In this document: positions 26,683 to 35,026 of the stretch, piece by piece | How positions within the stretch are numbered: the stretch's first letter is position 1 | Layout: each line of letters begins with the position of its first letter | Source of the DNA: Phocicoccus pinnipedialis | GTDB taxonomy: Bacteria > Bacillota > Bacilli > Staphylococcales > Salinicoccaceae | Assembly (NCBI RefSeq): GCF_903994035.1 | Contig: NZ_CAJEWB010000006.1 | Span: forward strand, 1 to 64,000 | Length of the DNA: 64,000 bases | Direction of reading: 5' to 3' | The notes under the pieces: model-generated | What the model was told of the DNA's origin: nothing | What the model saw: only the letters and a program-made list of their open reading frames with translations | Databases searched by the model: none | Made by a program: the position numbers and the translations under genes

Positions 26683-27208
26683 AAAATTCACCTGAATTGT
26701 GTTTTGATGATCGCACGTGACATTGTGCGTGAGCAATTCTATAATTGCAATTTTATTCCATTTATCACTGTGAATTAATCATCTTTGTGATTAAACAGTA
26801 GTAAAGCCCTATTATTTACTATGCTTTAATAATACTATTCATTATCGTTTAAAACAAATGGAGAAATGGGATGATTTATCACAATATCGGCAGCTCTAGG
26901 AGTATTTTGTTAGATAACGATGAATTATTAATATTTACATGGTGAACAGAGGTAATCATCACGTGGATTTAATTCATTGACCATTAGACACGATAATTAA
27001 GTGGTTTTCATCACGTGGATTTAATTCATTGACCATTAGACACGATAATTAAGTGGTTTACATCACGTGAATTTAAGTCCCGAACAATTAGTCGTCACAA
27101 TTAAAAGATTTTCATGGCGTGTTTCACTAACTAAATTAGTTTGAATTGATTACTAAATTCTATTTCTAGAACTGTACGATGAACTACTGTTTTCATAAGA
27201 ATATAAAA
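26683..27208. other. 526-base gene-free stretch with hairpins and tandem repeats
   Basis: No gene of usable length is open here on either strand. Near tatC there are short inverted repeats (GCAATT-CTAT-AATTGC at about 26732-26747; CGCAC...GTGCG just before it). The right half holds the 52-bp tandem repeat described separately. No tatA-like reading frame is present. Confidence 0.7.
26957..27112. repeat. 52-bp tandem repeat, two near-identical copies plus a diverged third
   Basis: Units start at 26957, 27009 and 27061, exactly 52 bp apart. Copies 1 and 2 differ only in the last base. Copy 3 keeps CATCACGTG and about two thirds of the rest. CATGGCGTG at 27113 could begin a further decayed copy. 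Each unit opens with the palindrome CACGTG and contains ATTAGACACGATAATTA. Confidence 0.88.
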
Positions 27209-28120
27209 TTATAATTTTCTATCTAAATTTCTTCTAACATAATGAGTAGTTCGACCAGATCTAACCAATTTATATCTTGTTGCTAATATATTCCGTAAAA
27301 ATTGACGTGAAATACAATCTCCAACCCACTCCAACACTAATGACAATGTTAATCTCTTTTCTGGGAATAGGTATTCGAGTTCGGCAGAGTTCCGAAGCAT
27401 CGCTTCTTGAAAGTTTTCCTGTGTGTCACATAGTGTGCAATATACATATTTTCTGTCGCCAGCATTTTTTCTTACCATCTCTCCATCACATTTTGCACAA
27501 GTGACACATTTTTTTAACTCATCAAAATCGTATGTAATTTTTCTCTCATAGGAAGAAGATTCGAGTCGCAACGATTTTAATCTTTCAAAAACTCTCTCAT
27601 GTCTTTCCTGTATTCCGCACGGTTTTTTATTGAGTGTTTCCATAAATTTTTTTATTTGAGGTAGAAATACTACCCGTGAATCTACCGGTGCATGATATAG
27701 ATAAAAACCTGGATGCGTATATAAAAGTGAAGTAATAATCTTCATGCGAATATTTTCTTTAACAAAAAGCTTCGCCAGTCGATCAGTCGCACGCACAAGT
27801 TGTAAGGTGGGATTGGGATAGGATTTTTTTGTGTTCAGCTTCGTAATAAATTCATCTCCATAAATATAATCCCCATCATAATGCTTGACTTCAATTATCA
27901 GGCACTCGTACTCAAATATAAGCAAAAAGTCAATTTGACACTCGCTACCATCAATTTCAAACAAGAAGTCTTCTAAAACCAATGGCTGAACGTTTAACTT
28001 CTCAGACAAAATCCGTGATATAAATGCCTCACCTTCAATACCTAAATTCCTCACAAGCAATAATCTCGACTCTGTTGCATTGAGCGGCATACGTTTCTTC
28101 AAGATTTCTAATTTATTCAA
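27209..28120 (-). CDS. NERD domain nuclease-related protein with zinc ribbon
   Basis: About 303 residues. The NERD domain shows a PD-(D/E)XK-like active site: Glu31 in GIEGEAF, Asp64 in QIDFLLIF and Glu77-x-Lys79 in IIEVKHYDG. A Cys cluster (Cys205, 208, 211 and Cys228, 231) forms a probable zinc ribbon, followed by a C-terminal helical domain. TTG 28120 has GAGGTG 6 nt upstream and is preferred over GTG 28129, which overlaps that site. No partner gene adjoins it, so a DNA or RNA processing or defence role is only inferred. It is likely accessory. Confidence 0.8.
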   Translation of the reverse strand: MNKLEILKKRMPLNATESRLLLVRNLGIEGEAFISRILSEKLNVQPLVLEDFLFEIDGSECQIDFLLIFEYECLIIEVKHYDGDYIYGDEFITKLNTKKSYPNPTLQLVRATDRLAKLFVKENIRMKIITSLLYTHPGFYLYHAPVDSRVVFLPQIKKFMETLNKKPCGIQERHERVFERLKSLRLESSSYERKITYDFDELKKCVTCAKCDGEMVRKNAGDRKYVYCTLCDTQENFQEAMLRNSAELEYLFPEKRLTLSLVLEWVGDCISRQFLRNILATRYKLVRSGRTTHYVRRNLDRKL

Positions 28121-28273
28121 AACGGTCACCTCTGTTTTTATCTTGAGTGAACCATATTTTAAATCTAAAAGCGAATTGCTATTTATGAATATTTCCTACA
28201 AAAATAATTATTCGGTGATAAAATACAACAAAACTTAGAAATCGGTATTGGTCATTTATTAAACATTGCCAAT

Positions 28274-28306
28274 AAAAAAATTACCCCCTAAAAAGTTAGG
28301 GGGTAA
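28274..28306 (-). terminator. Terminator of the GMC oxidoreductase operon
   Basis: TTACCCCCTAA and TTAGGGGGTAA form an 11-bp stem with a 4-nt loop, followed leftward by TTTTTTT. Confidence 0.92.
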
Positions 28307-28310
28307 AATT

Positions 28311-30032
28311 TTATTTCTCCAGTCTTCCTGGTTTCTTATGATATTTAATAACACCTTCGGCACAGCGATATGCGAGTGCGCCCACTGTTCCTGTTGGGTT
28401 GTAACCTGAGTTGTGTGCGAAGTTTCCAGCACCAACTACAAATAGGTTGTCTGCATCCCAATGTTGTAACCAGCTATTTACAACTGAAGTTTTTGGGTCA
28501 TCACCCATCACTGTTCCACCTGTGTTATGCGTAGATTGATAAGGTACGATGTCATAATCTTTCAAATCGCCAAACACATCTACATGTTTCGCGCCCATTT
28601 TTTCTAACACTTCACCTGATTTTTCTGCGAGGTACTTCGTACGTTTTCTGTCTTGATCAGTAAAGTTATATGTTAATTTAACGAGTGGTAATCCGTATGC
28701 GTCTTTATACTCATCATCGATATCTAAATAGTTATCTTTATGTGGGCTTGTTGCACATTGCCCTGCAACACTAATTGTACGTGTAAAGTTTTTAATAGAC
28801 TCTTCTTTAAAATCTTCACCCCAAGATTTTGTGCCAGCTTTAACAGGGTTTGAGAGAATTGGTCTTGCACCAGTTTGTGTAGTCGCCATACTTCCACCAT
28901 GCAAGAAGTCTAAATCTGTATGGTCAAAGTTGTCGCCGTTGAAGTCATCGAGTGTCATACCTAGAGCTCCCGCTCCCATAAATGTATTGAATTGTTCATC
29001 GAAGAATCCTGTTGCTCCACCAGAAGTTTGGTAACAGTAGTTACGTCCAAGCGTTCCTTTTTCAGTTTTCGGATCATACTGCTCACCGATATCAGAGACT
29101 CTAAGAAGCTTATAGTTATTTAACATATAGCTTGTTAACACAACTACGTCAGCAGGTTGAATGAATTCTTCCTTCGTAACCGTATCAACAAATTTAACAC
29201 CTTTAACTTTGTCGTTCCCATCTTTGATGATTTCGACAACATTAGCATCCGTTCGGATTTCGTAGTTTCCTGTTTTTTCAGCAGTCGGAATTACTGTCAC
29301 TTCTGGTGTTGCCTTCGCACCATATTCACATGCGAATCTTTCACAGAAAGCACAGTACTGGCATGCTCCCATCTTCTCACCATCTGGGTTCGTATATTCC
29401 TGAGACATATTCGCCGAAGGCAACATGTAAGGATTATACTTTAATTCTTTAGCTGCTTTTTCAAACATTTTTAGTGATTTTGTTTTAACCATTGGCGGGT
29501 TTGGGTATTTATCACTTCGTTCTGGTCCGAGTGGATTATCTTCACCACTTATACCTGCCGTTTTCTCAAACTTATCGAAATACGGCTCAAGTTCATCGTA
29601 TGTAATGCCCCAGTCTTGGAATCTGTATCCTTTGTCTTCCATTAACTTCGCTTTTCCATAACGCTCTTCTGTCATCGACTTAATTTCAAAGTCGTATGGC
29701 ATGAAACGATATGTCCAACCATTCCAGTGAGTTCCAGCGCCACCAACGTGTTCTCCAAGTAAAAAACTTCCCATCTGTCGCATTGGTAATGCCTTCTCAT
29801 TTGGTCGGTTTCTAAACGTAACGGTTTCTTTCGTTACGTCTTGCATCAGTTCATATCTAAGCGCATATTTTAATTCATCATGAACATGTTGATAGTTTTT
29901 TGTACCACGTCTTTTACCACGCTCTAAACTTAAAACTTTGAGTCCTTCTTTTGCCGCTTCAGCTGCAATAATTCCACCAGTCCATCCGGCCCCAACGGTT
30001 ACAACGTCTACTTTTTCTAATTCTTTAACCAT
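28311..30032 (-). CDS. GMC family FAD-dependent dehydrogenase, large subunit
   Basis: 573 residues of the glucose-methanol-choline family, similar to gluconate 2-dehydrogenase and FAD-glucose dehydrogenase flavoproteins. The FAD-binding GAGWTGG lies at 14-20. The catalytic His/Asn-type region is YQSTHNTGGTVMG, and NPTGTVGALA is the C-terminal FAD contact. A Cys cluster at 224, 227, 230 and 235 (CxxCxxCxxxxC) recalls the iron-sulfur site reported in some three-subunit FAD dehydrogenases. It has no signal of its own and probably rides out through Tat with the small subunit 16 nt upstream. The sugar or alcohol substrate is unknown. Confidence 0.85.
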   Translation of the reverse strand: MVKELEKVDVVTVGAGWTGGIIAAEAAKEGLKVLSLERGKRRGTKNYQHVHDELKYALRYELMQDVTKETVTFRNRPNEKALPMRQMGSFLLGEHVGGAGTHWNGWTYRFMPYDFEIKSMTEERYGKAKLMEDKGYRFQDWGITYDELEPYFDKFEKTAGISGEDNPLGPERSDKYPNPPMVKTKSLKMFEKAAKELKYNPYMLPSANMSQEYTNPDGEKMGACQYCAFCERFACEYGAKATPEVTVIPTAEKTGNYEIRTDANVVEIIKDGNDKVKGVKFVDTVTKEEFIQPADVVVLTSYMLNNYKLLRVSDIGEQYDPKTEKGTLGRNYCYQTSGGATGFFDEQFNTFMGAGALGMTLDDFNGDNFDHTDLDFLHGGSMATTQTGARPILSNPVKAGTKSWGEDFKEESIKNFTRTISVAGQCATSPHKDNYLDIDDEYKDAYGLPLVKLTYNFTDQDRKRTKYLAEKSGEVLEKMGAKHVDVFGDLKDYDIVPYQSTHNTGGTVMGDDPKTSVVNSWLQHWDADNLFVVGAGNFAHNSGYNPTGTVGALAYRCAEGVIKYHKKPGRLEK

Positions 30033-30048
30033 ATTATTTCACCCTTCT

Positions 30049-30825
30049 TTACATTCCAAAGTTTGGCATTGGATCAATTTCTTGGAACTCATCTGACTCA
30101 ATTAATTCTAAGTAAGAATGTTGGTGTCCTGGGAATTGCTTCATTTTCCAGCCACCCATATTTCTGTTTCCTCTATACACTGGATCTGAATACACGCCTT
30201 CTAGTGTCGCTGCACGTAACATAGTAAAGAAATACGAGCTCGTCGCTGTTTTCTTTGGCACTCCCATGTCTACTTTTCCATCTTGAAAGTCCTGTAAAAT
30301 TGCATCCATGTCTTTTTCATCTAATTCGTCGAATGCCTTGTCGAATTTATCTTTTGCTTCGCTCTTTAACTTATTAATACCAATCATGAAGTATTCTGCT
30401 CGTGTTAAGTTAGATTGATATCCTTGTGTTGGAAGACCTTCATAAAATGGACCAACCATGTATTCTTTTGCGTTTGAACCCCATTGTCCAGCGAGTTGGC
30501 CGTCTAAATAATACGCTGCACCTAACTCTTTTGCCCCAGGTCCTACTTTCGATTCTGGGAAGATTCGTTCCATTGCCGCCTCTACAACGTTAAAATCTTC
30601 ATCAGTCATAAAGAACACGCGTGTCTTGTCTGACAAACTTCCGCCCGTACTTTTATCTCCCTCTGAATGTCCGTCTGTTTTGTTCTGTTCTGCTTGTTCA
30701 CTTTGACCATCGTTAAGATTAAAACCAATAAAACCACCTAGAAGTGAACCACCGATAATGCCTCCAGTTGCTGCACCTGTCGTCTTCAAGAAGTCACGTC
30801 TTGAAAACTGTTTTTCATCTGACAT
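30049..30825 (-). CDS. Gluconate 2-dehydrogenase subunit 3 family protein with Tat signal
   Basis: 258 residues beginning with a twin-arginine signal: FSRRDFLKTTGAA (7-19), then a Gly-rich hydrophobic stretch (20-35). A polar linker rich in E, Q, D and S precedes the subunit 3 domain (about 70-258). In relatives this subunit is needed to mature and export the flavoprotein. GGGGGTG precedes the ATG, and the GMC gene follows closely. No cytochrome c subunit is present, so the electron acceptor is unclear. Confidence 0.87.
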   Translation of the reverse strand: MSDEKQFSRRDFLKTTGAATGGIIGGSLLGGFIGFNLNDGQSEQAEQNKTDGHSEGDKSTGGSLSDKTRVFFMTDEDFNVVEAAMERIFPESKVGPGAKELGAAYYLDGQLAGQWGSNAKEYMVGPFYEGLPTQGYQSNLTRAEYFMIGINKLKSEAKDKFDKAFDELDEKDMDAILQDFQDGKVDMGVPKKTATSSYFFTMLRAATLEGVYSDPVYRGNRNMGGWKMKQFPGHQHSYLELIESDEFQEIDPMPNFGM

Positions 30826-30848
30826 TTTTTACACCCCCAAAAAAATTA

Positions 30849-30863
30849 CCAAAATAATTTTGG
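30849..30863. promoter_or_regulatory. Perfect 15-bp palindrome at the dehydrogenase promoter
   Basis: CCAAAATAATTTTGG lies just downstream of a TATAAT on the minus strand and about 24 nt before the ATG, so it would cover the transcription start. It looks like an operator; the binding protein is unknown. Confidence 0.5.
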
Positions 30864-30953
30864 CTTATTATAAATTGTACCCTAATTATAATTATATATT
30901 CCGATTAATTGAACTTTTTAACTAAAAAAGACAAATACTATAAAATTCCACCT

Positions 30954-30982
30954 TTGAAATAGAGTTATAATAGAGCTATACT
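30954..30982 (+). promoter_or_regulatory. Sigma-A promoter
   Basis: -35 TTGAAA (30954-30959), a 17-nt spacer and -10 TATACT (30977-30982), upstream of the small membrane protein gene. Confidence 0.65.
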
Positions 30983-31016
30983 TATATATAAGTAAACTTC
31001 AAGGGGGGCACGAACG

Positions 31017-31406
31017 ATGGGATTTTTTAAGGATTTGACTTGGAATAACAAACACATGGATCTTAAGTATGTGGAAGACAAGCTTTACCACAAGCCAAGA
31101 ATTACGAGTGTTTATGCTAAAGATGACAACGTTGATTTAGATTATGCAACACGTGAGTTCGGTGACGACATTAAAAGCGCACAACGTACAATCGACTCAA
31201 ATAGAGTGATCATGCTCGTTCTCTATGTTGCACTTGTATTAATTCCGGCAATTGTAATGACCGTATTAACAGGTAATATTTACATTATCGGCGTTGGTGT
31301 TCTTTATGCAGTAATTGTTGTCTTTTTCGTTGAAATGTTTAACCAGGTGACAATAAATCAGATGTTACAAAAAATAGATAATGGTTTACAAAATAAACAC
31401 TCATAG
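31017..31406 (+). CDS. Small membrane protein of unknown function
   Basis: 129 residues I do not recognise. A soluble N-terminal region of about 60 residues precedes two membrane helices (about 64-86 and 88-110) with only a short turn between them, then a short C-terminal tail. A very strong AAGGGGGG ribosome site lies 7 nt before the ATG and a good sigma-A promoter is present, so it is probably well expressed. It is monocistronic, with a bidirectional terminator after it. Confidence 0.75.
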   Translation: MGFFKDLTWNNKHMDLKYVEDKLYHKPRITSVYAKDDNVDLDYATREFGDDIKSAQRTIDSNRVIMLVLYVALVLIPAIVMTVLTGNIYIIGVGVLYAVIVVFFVEMFNQVTINQMLQKIDNGLQNKHS

Positions 31407-31410
31407 TAAA

Positions 31411-31444
31411 ATGTTGTGATACACCAGTATCACAACATTTTTAT
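31411..31444. terminator. Bidirectional terminator overlapping the M23 gene end
   Basis: ATGTTGTGATAC and GTATCACAACAT form a perfect 12-bp stem with an ACCA loop, followed by TTTTTATTTTT rightward. The stop codon of the convergent M23 gene (31430-31432) lies inside the stem. Confidence 0.88.
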
Positions 31445-32140
31445 TTTTCCCCAAATTTTATGAACATCACCGATAGCAATGTAAAACACATCCTTACCAC
31501 GTTTACCTTCTATCCAGTAGTGTCCTTCTTTAAATTCAATATTCTTAAATCTTATTTGAAAGCCCACATGAACACTGCCGATACGAGTACTCTTCACACT
31601 CATCCCTTTTCTCATATTAATTGGCGCAGCAGACACAAATATTCCTTTAATTTTATCTTTTAAAATATTGATGTCCTTGCAGTCTATACCAGAACAAACG
31701 AAATCTTGTTCTTTCAAATACCCATACTTCTGAAACTGTATATGAAGATGACTTGCCATATTCACCCCATAATAATTCGTATTTCCTTGATAACCTATGG
31801 TGTCACCGACATGAACCTGATCGCCAATCTTCACACATAAATTTTCTTTCAAATGACCATATATTATCTGTCGATCGAACTCTCTATTCGCAACAACAAC
31901 CGTTGCTCCAAAGTTACCCTTCGTGCGTGTTCCTGTAACAATCTCGCCACTCATCACAGCCGGCACTTTCGCGCCATCAAACTTTACAAGATCATATGCA
32001 CGATGAAATCCACCACAATAGTAATCAAAGTTATAGCCATTTACAGTGTAATTTCTCAAGCCAAATATCCCAGACGCATATTGATTAGGATCACTTGTCA
32101 CTTTAAAGCCTTGATGTTTTAGATATTCAATTGGATTCAT
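31430..32140 (-). CDS. M23 family peptidoglycan endopeptidase with C-terminal SH3-like domain
   Basis: 236 residues. The LytM-type metallopeptidase motifs are HRAYD (His46, Asp50), YGHL (His96) and HLHIQF (His131, His133), which should cut peptide bonds in the wall. From about 165 on, a bacterial SH3-like cell-wall binding region follows (APINMRKGMSVKSTRIGSV, HYWIEGKRG). There is no signal peptide, unlike staphylococcal LytM or lysostaphin, so export would need a holin, Tat-independent leakage or lysis. No phage genes surround it. It resembles a stand-alone or domesticated endolysin. Confidence 0.82.
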   Translation of the reverse strand: MNPIEYLKHQGFKVTSDPNQYASGIFGLRNYTVNGYNFDYYCGGFHRAYDLVKFDGAKVPAVMSGEIVTGTRTKGNFGATVVVANREFDRQIIYGHLKENLCVKIGDQVHVGDTIGYQGNTNYYGVNMASHLHIQFQKYGYLKEQDFVCSGIDCKDINILKDKIKGIFVSAAPINMRKGMSVKSTRIGSVHVGFQIRFKNIEFKEGHYWIEGKRGKDVFYIAIGDVHKIWGKIKML

Positions 32141-32184
32141 ATTATCCCCTCCAATCTATATATCGATTAGTTTAGAGATAAAGA

Positions 32185-32216
32185 CAAAAAAAGAGCAGGG
32201 AAAATTCCTACTCTTC
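32185..32216 (-). terminator. Terminator of the AI-2E transporter gene
   Basis: AAGAGTAGG and CCTGCTCTT pair leftward with one mismatch, followed by a run of seven T. Confidence 0.75.
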
Positions 32217-32228
32217 TTGCTTAAATAT

Positions 32229-33323
32229 TTATTTTTCTGATATATCTGCAGTGAGCGTGCTTGACAGGTCACGGCGATATCTCCATATGTTTTGCACAAT
32301 TGTTTTAATAACAGCATATGTTGGAATAGCAACTAAGATTCCAATGAATCCAGCGATATTTCCTGCCGCTAAGACGATTGTAATGACAGTAAGTGGATGC
32401 ATTTGCAATCTATTCCCCATTACGTTAGGAGTAATTACATGAGATTCTAATTGTTGTGCAGCTAAGGTGATGAGTGAAACCCATACAAACATCATTGGAT
32501 CTTGTATAAGTGCTAAGATCCCCGCTGGTAAAAACGCGACCCACGGACCAACAAACGGTACAACGTTCATAAACAGTGCAAAAATAGCAAGTAATAATGC
32601 ATAATCTAATCCGATGATTAAATACCCAACGAACAATATAATACATAATATTGATGATACGAGCATTTGGCCTTGAATAAATGCGCGTAAAGTTAAGTCA
32701 ATGTCCTTCAATGTATCAATAATAAATAGTCTAAGTCTTCCTGTGAATGGTAGAGTAATCATTGGAACAAGACGTTCATGATCTTTGAGCATAAAAATAT
32801 AAAAGAACGGAATTAGTACTAATGAAATTGCGACAGACACTGTGCTCATTATAATTTTAAATGCATTTGAAATGATTCCCGTAAATATCGTCGAAGTGAA
32901 GTTTACGACTTTATTCGTAATTTCTTCAATGTTGACTTCAAATGGCAGTCGATCTCTTTGCGCGATCAGTTGATTCACAACGCTAGTTGCTTCACGTTGT
33001 AATAGAGGCGCACGCGTAACTAAGTTATGTACCTGTTCAGATACAATTGGAATGACCGAAATTGAAAGTACAGTGATAACAATCACAATAATTAATAGGG
33101 ATGCAATTATCGATAGCCAACGTGGGCATTTTCGTCGCTCTAAAAATTCTTGTATTGGAATTGTTATATAGTATAAGACAGCTGCCAACAAGAGCGGCAA
33201 AGCGATAGTTGCAAATATAGTTATAAACGGTTTAAATACGTAATCAACTTTTGTCGCCATAAATATGATTACGAGCGTCATTATTATTGCGACGCCACTT
33301 TGAAACCAAACTTTATTCGTCAT
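32229..33323 (-). CDS. AI-2E family transporter (UPF0118)
   Basis: About 364 residues with around eight membrane spans, the central cytoplasmic-type region (VTRAPLLQREATSVV) and the C-terminal motif VVPFVGPWVAFLPAGILAL typical of PF01594. Some members export autoinducer 2, others act as Na+(Li+)/H+ antiporters, so the substrate is open. ATG 33323 has AAAGGAGG 7 nt upstream; the longer upstream reading has no site. It stands alone and is divergent from the esterase gene. Confidence 0.87.
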   Translation of the reverse strand: MTNKVWFQSGVAIIMTLVIIFMATKVDYVFKPFITIFATIALPLLLAAVLYYITIPIQEFLERRKCPRWLSIIASLLIIVIVITVLSISVIPIVSEQVHNLVTRAPLLQREATSVVNQLIAQRDRLPFEVNIEEITNKVVNFTSTIFTGIISNAFKIIMSTVSVAISLVLIPFFYIFMLKDHERLVPMITLPFTGRLRLFIIDTLKDIDLTLRAFIQGQMLVSSILCIILFVGYLIIGLDYALLLAIFALFMNVVPFVGPWVAFLPAGILALIQDPMMFVWVSLITLAAQQLESHVITPNVMGNRLQMHPLTVITIVLAAGNIAGFIGILVAIPTYAVIKTIVQNIWRYRRDLSSTLTADISEK

Positions 33324-33423
33324 TCTATTGCCTCCTTTTTTTCTTAAGTTTATTATACCATTATAATTTTTATTCACATAGGTATAATAGATAGATATAA
33401 TGATAGCTAAGAGGTGATTTTTT

Positions 33424-34149
33424 ATGGATAAAACACATGGTATTCATGAAAGTATAATCCAATCCGAAATACTCGGTGAAGACATAAAATTTCAGTATTA
33501 TATACCTAAAAATTACACAGATCTTTACAAATACCACACCATTTTCACATTCGATTCTCAAGATTTTTTTAAATATGGACAAATCGATCGAATCTATGAG
33601 CGTCTATACAAGGATAATAAAATAGAACGTGCAATCATCATAGGTATTCCATACCCTTCAGTGGAATGGCGTAACCTTTTTTTCCACCCGGAAGGTAAAA
33701 AATCCACAGACTTTATGAGATTTATAACGAAGGAATTTACACCTTTCGTAGATAAAAACTTCCCTACTTTTAAAATGGGCCACTCCAGAATCCTAATGGG
33801 AGAAAGTCTTGCAGGAAGCTTTGCACTAAAAACTGCAATTAGCTATCCGAATACCTTCCACAAAGTACTCGCTTTTTCACCAATGATATCCGACACATTT
33901 AAAGATTTTATTTTAGAAAGTCCTGGTATTGAAAAAATAGACTTCTATCATACAATTGGATTAGAGGAAGAAAACTTTACCACAATCATGGGCAAAGAAG
34001 CGGATTTCTTAACTCCGAACAGAAATCTACACGAAGAAATAGAGCATACGCCATATCTATACACATATAAAGAGTTAGATGGTGGTCATATCTGGAAAAC
34101 TTGGAAACCAGAACTTGAGTACGCTTTAAAATATTTTTTAGAAAAATAA
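33424..34149 (+). CDS. Esterase family alpha/beta hydrolase (YjcH-like)
   Basis: 241 residues of the putative esterase family (COG2382-like). The nucleophile elbow is GESLAG (near 126-131) and the likely catalytic His is in LDGGHIWKTW (near 220); the acid residue is not obvious. There is no signal peptide. AAGAGGTG precedes the ATG. Similar genes lie near fabI in staphylococci. A short acyl ester or sugar ester is a likely substrate, but this is not shown by the sequence. Confidence 0.83.
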   Translation: MDKTHGIHESIIQSEILGEDIKFQYYIPKNYTDLYKYHTIFTFDSQDFFKYGQIDRIYERLYKDNKIERAIIIGIPYPSVEWRNLFFHPEGKKSTDFMRFITKEFTPFVDKNFPTFKMGHSRILMGESLAGSFALKTAISYPNTFHKVLAFSPMISDTFKDFILESPGIEKIDFYHTIGLEEENFTTIMGKEADFLTPNRNLHEEIEHTPYLYTYKELDGGHIWKTWKPELEYALKYFLEK

Positions 34150-34181
34150 AAATTTTCCCGAATGCTCGGGAAAATTTTTTT
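34149..34181. terminator. Bidirectional terminator between the esterase gene and fabI
   Basis: AAAATTTTCCCGA and TCGGGAAAATTTTTTT form a 13-bp stem with a 4-nt loop. T-runs on both strands suit the convergent genes. Confidence 0.92.
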
Positions 34182-34947
34182 ATGCCATAATATTATAACC
34201 ACTATCCACGTGTAATACTTCACCTGTAATTCCAGATGCGAAATCAGATAATAAGAATGCAACTGCATTACCTACCTCTACTTGGTCCACGTTTCTGCGT
34301 AATGGCGCACGCTCTTCAATTTCTCTAAGGATCGTTTTAAATTCACCGACAGCTGAAGAACTTAGTGTACGGATTGGACCAGCTGATACTGCGTTTACAC
34401 GCATACCTTCTTCACCTAATTCGAATGCTAAGTACCTAACTGATGCTTCAAGTGCTGCTTTCGCTACACCCATAACGTTGTAGTTAGGCATAGCACGTTC
34501 TGCACCTAAGTAAGTTAATGTTACAACAGATCCACCTTCGTTCATATATTTCTTAGCTTCTCTAGTAACAATTGCTAAAGAGTAAGCAGAAATATCTAAC
34601 GCAAGTTTGAATCCATCACGAGATGTTTCCGAGTATCCACCTTTTAACTCATCTTTATTAGCAAATGCGATTGCATGTAGCACTCCGTCGAATCCGCCAG
34701 TTTTTTCATTGATTTCTTTAAATGCACGCTCAACGTCTTCGTCGTTTGAAACGTCACATTCCACGATTAAATCGTGATCCCCTTCTAGTTCAGATGCAAG
34801 CTTTTCAATCTCTTTTGAGAATCTCTCAGAAAGTGATGTGAAAACAATCTTCGCTCCTGCTTTATCTAATGCTTGTGCAGCACCCCATGCGAGTGAGCGT
34901 TTGTTCGCAACACCCATAATAACATACGTTTTACCTTCTAAATTCAT
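34180..34947 (-). CDS. fabI: Enoyl-[acyl-carrier-protein] reductase FabI
   Basis: 255-residue short-chain dehydrogenase that reduces enoyl-ACP in the last step of each fatty acid elongation cycle. It shows the N-terminal nucleotide fold (YVIMGVANKRSLAWG), a catalytic Tyr-x6-Lys in YNVMGVAKAAL, and the substrate-loop region AGPIRTLSSSAVGEF. The length matches staphylococcal FabI, the triclosan target. AGGAGG lies 7 nt before the ATG. A FapR operator lies directly upstream, so it should respond to malonyl-CoA. Confidence 0.96.
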   Translation of the reverse strand: MNLEGKTYVIMGVANKRSLAWGAAQALDKAGAKIVFTSLSERFSKEIEKLASELEGDHDLIVECDVSNDEDVERAFKEINEKTGGFDGVLHAIAFANKDELKGGYSETSRDGFKLALDISAYSLAIVTREAKKYMNEGGSVVTLTYLGAERAMPNYNVMGVAKAALEASVRYLAFELGEEGMRVNAVSAGPIRTLSSSAVGEFKTILREIEERAPLRRNVDQVEVGNAVAFLLSDFASGITGEVLHVDSGYNIMA

Positions 34948-34963
34948 GGTAGACCTCCTATTT

Positions 34964-34982
34964 TTTAGTACCTACTACTAAT
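34964..34982. promoter_or_regulatory. FapR operator upstream of fabI
   Basis: TTTAGTACCTACTACTAAT matches the FapR consensus ATTAGTACCTRRTACTAAT at nearly every position and lies 17 nt before fabI. FapR represses fatty acid and phospholipid genes until malonyl-CoA rises. Confidence 0.87.
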
Positions 34983-35026
34983 TTTAAGGTTTCTACTCAC
35001 AAAAATCAATTAAAATCATTCTTAAT

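Noticed and set aside
26871-26945. 24-codon ORF before the tandem repeats
   Set aside because: It is short, has no recognisable sequence and no conserved context; chance is likely.
26957-27112. CRISPR array
   Set aside because: The whole 52-bp unit repeats, with no unique spacers, and no cas genes are present.
31430-32140. Prophage remnant
   Set aside because: Only a lysin-like gene is present; no integrase, structural genes or attachment repeats flank it.
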